Shown: positions 8,527-16,851 of the stretch, in pieces
Numbering within the stretch: the first letter of the stretch is position 1
Layout: each line of letters begins with the position of its first letter
NCBI RefSeq assembly: GCF_900115735.1
Contig: NZ_FOXO01000002.1
Span: 186,001-250,000, forward strand
Direction of reading: 5' to 3'
DNA from: Butyrivibrio proteoclasticus
GTDB lineage: Bacteria > Bacillota > Clostridia > Lachnospirales > Lachnospiraceae
Length of the DNA: 64,000 nt
Notes under the pieces: model-generated
Told to the model about the DNA's origin: nothing
Database searches by the model: none
What the model saw: only the letters and a program-made list of their open reading frames with translations
Program-made: the position numbers and the translations under genes

Positions 8527-9480
8527 ATGGCTATCACAGCAGCATTGGTTAAAGAGCTTCGTGAGTCAACTGGCGCAGGTATGATGGAGTGCAAAAAAGC
8601 TCTTACAGAGACTAACGGAGATATGGACGCAGCAGTAGAATACCTTAGAAAGAATGGTATCATGAAGGCTGAGAAGAAAGCTAGCAGAATTGCAGCTGAA
8701 GGTCTTACAAGAATTGCTGTTAAGGATGACACAACAGCAGCAGTTGTAGAGGTTAATTCTGAGACTGACTTCGTTGCTCAGAACGATAAGTTCCAGGCAT
8801 TTGTTGAGGCAGTTGCAACACAGGCTGTTAATTCAGATGCTAAGGATATGGAATCATTCCTTGCTGAAAAGTGGAATCTTGATGAGTCTAAGACTGTTAA
8901 TGATGCTCTTGTTGAAATCACAGCAGTTATCAGTGAGAAACTCAGCATCAGACGTTTTGAAAAAGTTGTTGCTTCAAACGGTATCGTAGTTCCTTATGTT
9001 CACGGTAATGGTAGAATTTCTGTTATCGTTGAGGCTGAGACAGATGTTGTTAATGATGACATCAAAGAAGCTGTTAAGAATGTAGCTATGCAGGTTGCAG
9101 CTCTTAGCCCTAAGTATGTTGCTTCTGAAGACGTTTCTGAGGAATACAGAAATCATGAGAAGGAAATTCTTCTTGCTCAGGCTCTTAAAGAGAATGAAGA
9201 ACTTCCAGAAGGAAAGAGAAAACCTCAGGAAATCATCGAGAAGATGCTTATCGGACGTCTTAACAAAGAGCTTAAGGAGATCTGCCTTAATGAGCAGGTA
9301 TATGTAAGAGCAGAGGATGGAAAGCAGACAGTTGGTCAGTATATTGCGCAGGTTGCTAAGAAAAACAATGCTAAGCTTTCTATCAAGAGATTTGTTCGTT
9401 TTGAGACTGGTGAAGGAATCGAGAAGAAGAACGAAAACTTCGCTGAAGAAGTTGCTAAGCAGGCAGCTGGAATTAACTAA
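8527..9480 (+). CDS. tsf: Translation elongation factor Ts
   Basis: A 317-residue EF-Ts, the guanine-nucleotide exchange factor of EF-Tu. The N-terminal UBA-like helix bundle contains VKELRESTGAGMMECKKAL, and the core contains VEVNSETDFVAQNDKF. The start is the ATG at 8527, behind GGAGGATAAATTA. The frame is open upstream to 8482, but that segment covers the intercistronic hairpin and encodes nothing family-like. Length is slightly above the usual ~300 residues. It ends shortly before a strong terminator. Confidence 0.98.
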   Translation: MAITAALVKELRESTGAGMMECKKALTETNGDMDAAVEYLRKNGIMKAEKKASRIAAEGLTRIAVKDDTTAAVVEVNSETDFVAQNDKFQAFVEAVATQAVNSDAKDMESFLAEKWNLDESKTVNDALVEITAVISEKLSIRRFEKVVASNGIVVPYVHGNGRISVIVEAETDVVNDDIKEAVKNVAMQVAALSPKYVASEDVSEEYRNHEKEILLAQALKENEELPEGKRKPQEIIEKMLIGRLNKELKEICLNEQVYVRAEDGKQTVGQYIAQVAKKNNAKLSIKRFVRFETGEGIEKKNENFAEEVAKQAAGIN

Positions 9481-9500
9481 TCTTTTTATTTAATAAAACT

Positions 9501-9556
9501 AATGGGCTTGGTTTCTTTTATTCTAATTCAGAACGGAAACCAGGCTCATTTTATTT
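9501..9556 (+). terminator. Terminator of rpsB-tsf
   Basis: AATGGGCTTGGTTTC (9501-9515) pairs with GAAACCAGGCTCATT (9536-9550) across a 20-base loop, followed by TTATTTATT. Confidence 0.85.
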
Positions 9557-9597
9557 ATTGGTTGATTATTAACCTTTTGTGGACGTAAATTCGTACT

Positions 9598-9625
9598 TTG
9601 ATTTTAAGAACTAATGTTTTATACT
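9598..9625 (+). promoter_or_regulatory. Promoter of minCDE
   Basis: -35 TTGATT at 9598-9603, a 16-base spacer and -10 TATACT at 9620-9625, about 40 bases upstream of the minC start. Confidence 0.55.
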
Positions 9626-9663
9626 GTATAGGTATGAATTTTTGATAGATTGGTGGTGAAATA

Positions 9664-10425
9664 TTGAATCAGGCTGTTACGATAAAGGGCACCAAATCAG
9701 GAATAATACTGGTTCTTGATAAAGAAACGCCATTTGAAGATATAAAAGTTGAGGCTGCTAAAAGATTTGAAGAGGCATCCGGCTTTTTAGGCCATAACGC
9801 TATGGGACTTATAGTGAGAGGCCGTAGACTTTCTGAACAGGAAGAAAATGAAATAGTAAATATTATTACAGAACATTCACAATTAAGAATTGTTTGTGTT
9901 ATAGATGAAGAATCTGAAGCGAAGAGATTATTTGAATCCGTCAATTCTCCAGATAAGGAATCAGTTGAGGAAAATGTATCTGCAGATTCAGAAACTGTTG
10001 AGCAGATTGTGCATGACTATAGTAATAATGCTTTGATCTATAATGGAAACCTGCGATCAGGACAGGATATATCCTGTGAGCAGAATGTAGTTATACTTGG
10101 TGATGTTAAACCTGGCGCAAGTGTTGTTTCTTATGGAAGTATTTTTATATTAGGTGAACTTAGAGGAAATGCTTTCGCTGGCGCAGGTGGAGATAAAAAT
10201 GCTTTTGTTATGGCGCTTGATTTGAATCCTTTGCAGGTTAGGATTGCTGATTCGATTGCTATTTCACCTGATGCTGAAAAAAGTACAAAATTCAGGTTGA
10301 GAAAGAAAAAACTACTGGCAAATGCTGATAGTAAAAGCAATGAGCCTGAAGTGGCATATATTGAAAACGGCCATATAGTTAAAACATCATATGGTCCGGC
10401 ATTTTTAAGACAGTTGAACAAATAA
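9664..10425 (+). CDS. minC: Septum site-determining protein MinC
   Basis: A 253-residue MinC, the FtsZ-polymer antagonist. The C-terminal beta-helix domain is clear: LRSGQDISCEQNVVILGDV, then PGASVVSYGSIFILGELRG and the G-AGGDKNAFV turn. The N-terminal FtsZ-binding domain is poorly conserved, as usual. The start is a TTG at 9664, supported by GGTGGTGAA just upstream; no better ATG precedes the N-terminal domain. MinD and MinE follow in the same transcript, so this is an oscillating-type Min system. Confidence 0.92.
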   Translation: MNQAVTIKGTKSGIILVLDKETPFEDIKVEAAKRFEEASGFLGHNAMGLIVRGRRLSEQEENEIVNIITEHSQLRIVCVIDEESEAKRLFESVNSPDKESVEENVSADSETVEQIVHDYSNNALIYNGNLRSGQDISCEQNVVILGDVKPGASVVSYGSIFILGELRGNAFAGAGGDKNAFVMALDLNPLQVRIADSIAISPDAEKSTKFRLRKKKLLANADSKSNEPEVAYIENGHIVKTSYGPAFLRQLNK

Positions 10426-10441
10426 TAATTGGAGGAATGAT

Positions 10442-11221
10442 ATGGGAGAAGTCATAGTAGTTACATCAGGCAAGGGTGGTGTTGGAAAGACAACCACTAC
10501 TGCCAATATTGGTACAGGTTTAGCAAAGCTTAATAAAAAGGTTGTTCTTATCGATACAGATATAGGACTTAGAAACCTTGATGTAGTAATGGGTCTTGAG
10601 AATAGAATAGTTTATAATCTTGTAGATGTAATCGAAGGGAATTGTAAGCGCAATCAGGCTCTTATCAGAGACAAGAGATATGAGAATCTTTTTCTTTTGC
10701 CGGCAGCTCAAACTAAGGACAAAACAAGTGTTACTCCTGAGCAGATGAAAAAACTCACAGAAGAGTTGAAGGAAGAATTTGATTATGTAATTCTTGATTG
10801 CCCTGCAGGTATAGAACAGGGATTTAAAAATGCCATTGCAGGTGCTGACAGAGCACTCGTAGTTACAACGCCTGAGGTATCTGCTGTTCGTGATGCAGAC
10901 AGAATCATTGGATTATTAGAGGCTAATGAAATCAAGAAGACACATCTTATTGTTAATAGATTACGTGCGGATATGGTTAAGCGCGGCGATATGATGTCAG
11001 CTGATGATGTTATTGATATTCTTGCTGTTGATCTTATAGGTCAGGTTCCTGATGATGAGAGTATTGTTGTAGCTACAAATAACGGTGAACCACTTGTTGG
11101 TGATAGTTCACTTGCAGGACAGGCTTACATGAATATTTGTCGTAGAATTGAAGGAGAACAAGTACCATTTCTTGATTTGGATCCAAAGAAAGGAATTTTT
11201 TCTTGGTTTAAGAAAAAATGA
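10442..11221 (+). CDS. minD: Septum site-determining ATPase MinD
   Basis: A 259-residue ParA/MinD-family ATPase. The deviant Walker A motif SGKGGVGKTTTT lies at residues 9-20, and switch motifs DTDIGLRNLD and LDCPAGIEQGF are present. The C-terminus KKGIFSWFKKK is the amphipathic membrane-targeting helix. MinD recruits MinC to the membrane and is released by MinE. A GGAGG site precedes the ATG. The last bases overlap codons preceding minE but not its likely start. Confidence 0.97.
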   Translation: MGEVIVVTSGKGGVGKTTTTANIGTGLAKLNKKVVLIDTDIGLRNLDVVMGLENRIVYNLVDVIEGNCKRNQALIRDKRYENLFLLPAAQTKDKTSVTPEQMKKLTEELKEEFDYVILDCPAGIEQGFKNAIAGADRALVVTTPEVSAVRDADRIIGLLEANEIKKTHLIVNRLRADMVKRGDMMSADDVIDILAVDLIGQVPDDESIVVATNNGEPLVGDSSLAGQAYMNICRRIEGEQVPFLDLDPKKGIFSWFKKK

Positions 11222-11238
11222 TAAGAGGGGGAATCTTT

Positions 11239-11517
11239 ATGAAGATATCAGATATTTTCAAGAAAAAATCTTCCAGTGATGTTGCTAAGGATCGTCTTAA
11301 ACTGGTTCTTGTTTCTGATCGCGCGTCATGCTCACCTGAAATCCTTCAGAAGATCAGAAGTGATATCATAGAAGTACTTTCAAAATATGCAGAAATTGAT
11401 ATGGAAGGAATAGATATCAATATTACAAATGTTGATACAGAAACAAATGATGGCAAAACTGTTCCGGCTTTATATGCTAATATTCCTATCAAGAATATGT
11501 CTCATAATCTTAAGTAA
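11239..11517 (+). CDS. minE: Cell division topological specificity factor MinE
   Basis: A 92-residue MinE. The anti-MinCD segment AKDRLKLVLVSDRASCSPEI lies near residues 16-35 and the topological-specificity domain follows. The start is the ATG at 11239, behind GAGGGGGAATCTTT. An in-frame ATG at 11218 overlaps the minD stop and would put the ribosome site inside the gene, so I rejected it. MinE stimulates MinD ATPase and drives pole-to-pole oscillation. Confidence 0.95.
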   Translation: MKISDIFKKKSSSDVAKDRLKLVLVSDRASCSPEILQKIRSDIIEVLSKYAEIDMEGIDINITNVDTETNDGKTVPALYANIPIKNMSHNLK

Positions 11518-11523
11518 TATTAA

Positions 11524-11558
11524 CCCCGGAAAGATAGCATGCTTTCCGGGGATTTTTT
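11524..11558 (+). terminator. Terminator of minCDE
   Basis: A perfect ten-pair stem CCCCGGAAAG / CTTTCCGGGG with an eight-base loop, followed by ATTTTTT. Confidence 0.95.
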
Positions 11559-11576
11559 GTAAATGGGGATTACAAA

Positions 11577-13931
11577 ATGGATAATACAAATTATGGCCTT
11601 AGTTCTGCAAAAGCAAAAGAACTGTTTGTTTCCGGAAAAGGCAATATTCAAGTTGATAATACTGCAAAGACAACAGTGGATATCATTAAAGAGAATGTTT
11701 TCACATATTTTAACCTGATTTTCTTTATTATGGCAATATTACTTATCTTATCAGGTGCGTTTAATTCACTTACTTTTCTGCCGATTATAGTATGTAATTC
11801 GTTAATTGGAATATTTCAAGAAATAAAAGCCAAAAAAGTACTTGATAAGCTGAAAGTAATAAATCAGTCTAAAGCTGTTGTTATAAGAGATGGAGAAGAG
11901 ACTTCCATCCCGATTGATAAGCTTGTTGTGGGTGACTATGTTGTCCTTTCATCCGGAAATCAGATATGTGCTGATGCAATTGTTGTTGAGGGAGAAGTTT
12001 CTGTTAATGAAGCTCTTTTAACGGGGGAAGCTGATGAGATAAGCAAAGGAATAGACAGTGAACTTATGTCCGGTAGTTTTGTTGTTTCCGGAAAATGTAT
12101 AGCAAAGCTCACAAAAGTTGGGGCTGATTCGTATATATCAAAGCTGATGCTGAAAGCCAAAAACATGACTAAAGCATCGAAATCAGAAATGGTAAAAGCG
12201 ATTGACTATATTGTTGCAGCTGCAGGACTTCTTATTATTCCTATTGGTATAGCGCTTTTTTGCCAAAGTGTATTTATTCAGGGGAATTCTTTTTCCGAAA
12301 GCATACCTTCTATAGTTGCTGCTCTTATCGGGATGATACCTGAAGGACTATATCTTTTGCTTAGCATAACACTTGGTCTAAGCACTGTCAGACTTGCTAA
12401 AAAGAAAGTAATGCTTCATGACATGAGGAGTATCGAAACACTTGCACATGTTGACACAATTTGTGTAGATAAGACCGGAACAATAACAGATAACGATATG
12501 CTTGTAGCAGAAGCAATTCTCTCATCAGGATCCAGAGAAGATAAACAGCTTTTAGATACCTATTGTAATTTGCTTTCCGAATATTTGGGATGTCTTCCTG
12601 ATGATAATATTACAATGCATGCTCTGGAAGAGTATTTTGGTTTTACAACTAGCAGAAGTTGTGTTTCTTTTCAGCCTTTTTCTTCAAAATATAAATACAG
12701 TAGTGTCGAATTTGATGATGCAAGATATGTTTTGGGAGCGCCTGAGTTTTTGTTAAAAGGAGAAATGTCTTCATATCAGGATATGATTGAGTGTTATGCC
12801 AAAAAGGGACTTAGAGTTTTGTGTTTTGCCCAATATGATGGTGAGACGGGAGATGTTCTTGACGGACGTCTTACGCATCCGCTTTTATTTATAACCCTTA
12901 AAAATCCTATAAGGGAAGCTGCATTTGAGACATTTAAATATTTTGATAAACAAGGTGTGGATGTGAAGGTGATATCAGGAGATAATCCTGTTACTGTTTC
13001 TGAGGTTGCCAAAAATGCGGGAGTAAAAAACTATGATAAATATGTAGACGCAAGTACTTTGGATGACAGTGATATTCCCAAAGCTGTAAGAGAGTATTCT
13101 GTGTTTGGAAGAGTATCACCGGAGCAGAAGCAGAAAATAGTAAAAGCACTAAAAAAAGATGGCCATATTGTTGCTATGACAGGTGATGGAGTTAATGATA
13201 TTCTGGCTATGAAAAATGCAGACTGCTCAGTCGCTATGGCATCTGGTTCTGAAGCAGCTGTACAGGCAGCACAGGTTGTACTCCTTGATAGTGATTTTTC
13301 ACATATGCCTAAAATAGTTGCAGAGGGTAGAAGAGATATTAATAATATTGAAAGAACAGCTACGTTGTTTTTGGTTAAAAACATTTTCTCGCTTTTACTT
13401 GCTGTTTTTTCAATTATAAATGTATTGGTATATCCTTTGCAGCCATCGCAGATAACTATTGTAAGCCTCGTGAATATTGGAATTCCGGGATTCTTTCTGG
13501 CTATGGAGCCCAATAATAAAAAGATAGAAGGACATTTCCTGTTTAAGGTTTTGCTTAAGGCGATGCCTGCGGCACTTACTGATTTTTTTGCAATAGCAGC
13601 TCTTGTTGTTTTTAGCAATACTTTTGGTGTAGAACAGACCGATGTATCTGTAGCGGCAACATTCCTTCTGGCTATAGTTGGCTTTATTATTCTGGCAAAT
13701 ATTTCGTCGCCACTAAATAATTACAGACTTAAAGTAATAATTGGCTGCATGATAGTTTTTGTGTTGGGAGCAATATTCTTTAATGATCTGTTTTCAATTT
13801 CTTATGTATCAAAACCTTGTATAATGCTTTTTGTATTATTTGCTATTGCAACAGAACCATTTATGCGATACCTTACTAAATTGTTTAGATTTATAGAACT
13901 TAAATTTCAGATTATTTTTTTGAAAAAATAA
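11577..13931 (+). CDS. Cation-transporting P-type ATPase (CtpE-like)
   Basis: A 784-residue P-type ATPase. Actuator motif LLTGEADEIS lies near residue 143. The phosphorylation site CVDKTGTITDND is near residue 297 and the hinge MTGDGVNDILAMKNAD near 534. Membrane helix 4 carries GMIPEGLYLL, as in Ca/Mg-type pumps, not the CPC of heavy-metal pumps. The N-terminus lacks a metal-binding domain. The overall pattern is closest to the CtpE-like group, for which Ca2+ uptake has been reported; the substrate here is inference. GGGG lies eight bases upstream of the ATG. The stop sits inside an AT-only inverted repeat (13911-13932) of uncertain meaning. Confidence 0.85.
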   Translation: MDNTNYGLSSAKAKELFVSGKGNIQVDNTAKTTVDIIKENVFTYFNLIFFIMAILLILSGAFNSLTFLPIIVCNSLIGIFQEIKAKKVLDKLKVINQSKAVVIRDGEETSIPIDKLVVGDYVVLSSGNQICADAIVVEGEVSVNEALLTGEADEISKGIDSELMSGSFVVSGKCIAKLTKVGADSYISKLMLKAKNMTKASKSEMVKAIDYIVAAAGLLIIPIGIALFCQSVFIQGNSFSESIPSIVAALIGMIPEGLYLLLSITLGLSTVRLAKKKVMLHDMRSIETLAHVDTICVDKTGTITDNDMLVAEAILSSGSREDKQLLDTYCNLLSEYLGCLPDDNITMHALEEYFGFTTSRSCVSFQPFSSKYKYSSVEFDDARYVLGAPEFLLKGEMSSYQDMIECYAKKGLRVLCFAQYDGETGDVLDGRLTHPLLFITLKNPIREAAFETFKYFDKQGVDVKVISGDNPVTVSEVAKNAGVKNYDKYVDASTLDDSDIPKAVREYSVFGRVSPEQKQKIVKALKKDGHIVAMTGDGVNDILAMKNADCSVAMASGSEAAVQAAQVVLLDSDFSHMPKIVAEGRRDINNIERTATLFLVKNIFSLLLAVFSIINVLVYPLQPSQITIVSLVNIGIPGFFLAMEPNNKKIEGHFLFKVLLKAMPAALTDFFAIAALVVFSNTFGVEQTDVSVAATFLLAIVGFIILANISSPLNNYRLKVIIGCMIVFVLGAIFFNDLFSISYVSKPCIMLFVLFAIATEPFMRYLTKLFRFIELKFQIIFLKK

Positions 13932-13960
13932 TTAGTATTTTTTGAATAATAATGTATAAT
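13932..13960 (+). promoter_or_regulatory. Promoter of the OhrR-like gene
   Basis: A perfect -10 TATAAT at 13955-13960 with a weak -35 TTAGTA at 13932-13937 and a 17-base spacer. A poor -35 would fit a regulated promoter. Confidence 0.45.
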
Positions 13961-13994
13961 TAAATAGCATAAAATTATATTTAGGAGTTTATTT

Positions 13995-14438
13995 ATGACA
14001 GATAATGAAGAAAAATATGAATCATTAAAGCTTGAAAATCAGCTTTGCTTTCCTCTATATGCATGTTCAAAGGAAATAATCAGAAGGTATAAACCTTATC
14101 TTGACAGGATTGACCTTACTTATACTCAATATATTACTATGATGGTTATGTGGGAGAAAAAAACAGTTAATGTTAAGACTTTAGGAGAGTGCCTTTATCT
14201 TGATTCCGGTACACTTACTCCTGTACTAAAAAAACTTGAGTCAAAGGGCTATATTACAAGGGAAAGATCCAGTGAAGATGAGAGAAACCTTGTCGTTTCT
14301 ATTACTCCGGATGGTGAAAAGCTTAAAGATGAAGCGATAAGCATACCTTCATCAATTGGTTCATGTGTAAAATTGTCTGAAGATGAGGCTAAAATTTTGT
14401 ATAATCTTTTATATAAGATTATAAGAAATGTTAGATAA
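13995..14438 (+). CDS. MarR-family repressor, OhrR-like
   Basis: A 147-residue MarR-type winged helix protein. The N-terminus LENQLCFPLYACSKEI matches the OhrR pattern, with the peroxide-sensing Cys at residue 18. The wing and recognition helix follow in LYLDSGTLTPVLKKLESKGY and ERSSEDERNL. OhrR represses an organic hydroperoxide reductase until its Cys is oxidised. No ohr gene is adjacent: the P-type ATPase lies upstream and a hydrogenase operon downstream, so the target is not visible. AGGAG precedes the ATG. Confidence 0.85.
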   Translation: MTDNEEKYESLKLENQLCFPLYACSKEIIRRYKPYLDRIDLTYTQYITMMVMWEKKTVNVKTLGECLYLDSGTLTPVLKKLESKGYITRERSSEDERNLVVSITPDGEKLKDEAISIPSSIGSCVKLSEDEAKILYNLLYKIIRNVR

Positions 14439-14444
14439 TCTTTA

Positions 14445-14473
14445 TTGATTTTTTTTGCGGATAGAAATATAAT
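14445..14473 (+). promoter_or_regulatory. Promoter of the csoR-like/ech/hyp operon
   Basis: -35 TTGATT at 14445-14450, a 17-base spacer and a perfect -10 TATAAT at 14468-14473. Transcription would begin near 14480, directly in front of a long stem-loop. Confidence 0.7.
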
Positions 14474-14486
14474 AAATTTCGGCTTG

Positions 14487-14563
14487 ATGTGCGGTTTTGT
14501 TGGACTTTTATATTAGCTTGTAATCAAAAGTCAAAAAATTAACGAAAACGCACATTGTTTTTT
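14487..14563 (+). promoter_or_regulatory. Long leader stem-loop before the metal-sensor gene
   Basis: ATGTGCGGTTTTGTT (14487-14501) pairs with AACGAAAACGCACAT (14541-14555), 13 of 15 Watson-Crick plus one G-T. An inner ACTTTT/AAAAGT helix lies at 14504-14509/14526-14531. TTGTTTTTT follows at 14555-14563 and GGAGG at 14564. It could be an attenuating terminator, a folded RNA sensor, or an operator in DNA form. Confidence 0.6.
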
Positions 14564-14574
14564 GGAGGTTTTTT

Positions 14575-14871
14575 ATGAGTTCTCATACCCATAATCATCA
14601 CCATGATCCCGCAAAAATGAAAGCTATTGTAAACCGTCTGTCAAAAGCGATCGGACATCTGGAGTCCGTAAAGAGGATGGTTGAAGATGACAAGGATTGT
14701 ACTGAAGTACTTATCCAACTTGCAGCTGTAAGGTCGGCAATTAACGGCTGCGGAAAAGAGCTCCTTAAAGAGCATATAAGTCATTGTATAGTTCATGCGG
14801 TTCAGGATGGAGATGAAGATGCTGTCAATGAGTTAAATGACGCCATCGATAAATTCTTAAAAAATTCATGA
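14575..14871 (+). CDS. CsoR/RcnR-family metal-sensing repressor
   Basis: A 98-residue all-helical DUF156 protein. Cys42, His67 and Cys71 are spaced exactly like the Cu(I) ligands Cys36-His61-Cys65 of CsoR. An additional Cys59 is present. The N-terminus is His-rich (HTHNHHH at residues 4-10), a feature nearer to nickel/cobalt sensors of the RcnR group. Such proteins bind DNA without metal and release it on binding. It is the first gene of the hydrogenase transcript, so nickel control of a nickel enzyme is tempting, but the C-H-C ligand set argues for Cu(I). GGAGG precedes the ATG. Confidence 0.85.
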   Translation: MSSHTHNHHHDPAKMKAIVNRLSKAIGHLESVKRMVEDDKDCTEVLIQLAAVRSAINGCGKELLKEHISHCIVHAVQDGDEDAVNELNDAIDKFLKNS

Positions 14872-14913
14872 GCTAAAAAAATTTGAAAAAGCATTTGAAA
14901 GGGGTGAAATACC

Positions 14914-16851
14914 TTGGCTATTACTATGTTAAATGCAGTAAACTTTCTTATCTTATTTCCTTTTTTAATGGCAGTGATCATAGGTTTTCTTAAAAAGGCA
15001 AGTCCTTTGAGAAGCGCAGTTATTATAATTGGCGGATTTTCAATTATGGTAACTGCTATTTATGTTGCTGTTAATGTTCTTACATCCGGGGATACATCCC
15101 GGTTTGTATACCTGGAACACACGCATGTGCCTGATATGCTCGTTATTGCCGGCGAGATTTTCCTTATGGGTCTTGTATGTTTTCTTAGCATTAAATACAA
15201 AAAGTATTATGCTATTATCTTTTCTCTTGTTGGAACCATTCCGGTACTTTGGATGGATCTTACAGGAAAGGCTGTAGAGGGCAATACACATATTCGTATT
15301 GATACTTTTGCAGCTGTTATGTATCTGATCGTAGGTATTGTTGGTATTCTTATTTGCATCTATGCATCAGGATATATGAAGGACTATCATCATCATCACA
15401 CAGATGTGCAGGATCGTTCTAATTATTTCCTTGCTCTTATGTTTGTATTCCTTGGTGCAATGTTCGGACTTATTTCTTCTGATAATCTTGGCTGGATCTA
15501 TTTCTTCTGGGAGATCACAAGTGTATGTTCATTCCTCATGATTGGTTATACAAGAACACAGGAAGCTGTAGACAATTCTTTCAGAGCTCTGTGGATGAAC
15601 CTTCTTGGTGGATGTGGTTTTGCTGCAGGTCTTTTGTACTGCAATTTAAATCCGGAATTACAGATTTCTAATCTCAGCCAGGTTACACATACTTCAGCAC
15701 CAGCTATTGTCATTGTGCCTGTAACATTATTCGCATTTGCAGCTTTGACAAAGAGTGCACAGTTCCCATTCTCAAGATGGCTTCTTGGCGCCATGGTTGC
15801 ACCTACACCATCTAGTGCGCTTCTTCACTCAGCTACGATGGTAAAGATTGGTGTGTATATGCTCATCAGAGTAGCACCTGTCATGGCTGGAACTCTTACC
15901 GGAATCATGATAACCGTTATTGGCGGTTTCACATTCTTTGCAGCATCACTTCTTGCTATTACAGTTAGTGATGGTAAAAAGGTTCTTGCTTATTCAACAA
16001 TCTCAAACCTTGGACTTATTACAGCCTGTGCCGGAACCGGTACTACTGAAGGTGTTTGGGCTGCTGTAATGCTTGTTTTGTTCCATGCTGTTTCTAAGTC
16101 ACTTCTGTTCCAGACAGTTGGTGATATCGAGAACTGTATGCACAGCCGTGATATCGAGGATATGCATGGTCTTATCATCAAGCTTCCAAGACTTGCTTTC
16201 ATTATGATCATTGGTATTTGTGGAATGTTCATGGCTCCATTTGGAATGCTTGTTTCAAAGTGGGCTGCTCTTAAATCATTCGTTGATTCAGGTTCAGTAT
16301 GGCTTGTTCTTTTCCTTGTTTTTGGTTCAGGAAGTACATTGTTCTACTGGGCAAAATGGCTTGGTAAGATCTGTACAGTTATTCACCAGTCATTTGAGCT
16401 TGAAGATACAACTCCCAGAAGTGAAATGGTATCTATTTTCCCATTAACATCTCTTATTGTTATCATGTGCTTCGCATTTCCATGGATGTCAGGTCATATG
16501 ATTCAGCCTATTCTTGATGAGGCTTATCATACAAGTATTCCTGATGTTATCGGCGGCAGTGATATCATTATCATGATGATAATGGTTGCAATGGTATTTA
16601 TGATTCCTATCGGAGCAAGATTCTTGTCAATTGGTAAGAATTCCAAGATGACAATGTCTTATGTTGCAGGTGTTAATGCAGGAGATGACAGACACTATAT
16701 TGACTCTTTTGGAAAAGAGAGAGCTCTTTATATGTCTAACTGGTATATGACAGATTACTTTGGTGAAAAGAAACTTCTCAAACCTTGTATTTACATAGCT
16801 ACTGTTCTTGTTGCAGTAATGCTTATCATTGTTGTTGGAGGTGCTTTCTAA
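14914..16851 (+). CDS. echA: Ech hydrogenase subunit A, NuoL-like ion-translocating membrane protein
   Basis: A 645-residue, highly hydrophobic protein with many membrane helices, of the NuoL/MrpA/HyfB antiporter type. Core motifs include FFWEITSVCSFLMIGYTRT and SSALLHSATMVKIGVYMLIR. In Ech hydrogenases it carries the proton or sodium path coupled to ferredoxin-dependent H2 formation. The start is a TTG at 14914 behind AAAGGGGTG; ATG at 14926 is an alternative. The stop codon overlaps the next start by one base (TAATG), so echA and echB are translationally coupled. Confidence 0.92.
   Translation: MAITMLNAVNFLILFPFLMAVIIGFLKKASPLRSAVIIIGGFSIMVTAIYVAVNVLTSGDTSRFVYLEHTHVPDMLVIAGEIFLMGLVCFLSIKYKKYYAIIFSLVGTIPVLWMDLTGKAVEGNTHIRIDTFAAVMYLIVGIVGILICIYASGYMKDYHHHHTDVQDRSNYFLALMFVFLGAMFGLISSDNLGWIYFFWEITSVCSFLMIGYTRTQEAVDNSFRALWMNLLGGCGFAAGLLYCNLNPELQISNLSQVTHTSAPAIVIVPVTLFAFAALTKSAQFPFSRWLLGAMVAPTPSSALLHSATMVKIGVYMLIRVAPVMAGTLTGIMITVIGGFTFFAASLLAITVSDGKKVLAYSTISNLGLITACAGTGTTEGVWAAVMLVLFHAVSKSLLFQTVGDIENCMHSRDIEDMHGLIIKLPRLAFIMIIGICGMFMAPFGMLVSKWAALKSFVDSGSVWLVLFLVFGSGSTLFYWAKWLGKICTVIHQSFELEDTTPRSEMVSIFPLTSLIVIMCFAFPWMSGHMIQPILDEAYHTSIPDVIGGSDIIIMMIMVAMVFMIPIGARFLSIGKNSKMTMSYVAGVNAGDDRHYIDSFGKERALYMSNWYMTDYFGEKKLLKPCIYIATVLVAVMLIIVVGGAF

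Noticed and set aside
13911..13932. AT-only inverted repeat at the end of the P-type ATPase gene as a terminator
   Set aside because: The stem has no G-C pair and overlaps the stop codon. It is too weak to call.
16785..16850. A 22-codon N-terminal extension of echB
   Set aside because: It lies inside echA, reads as Cys/His-rich nonsense and bypasses the strong GGAGG site at 16837-16842.
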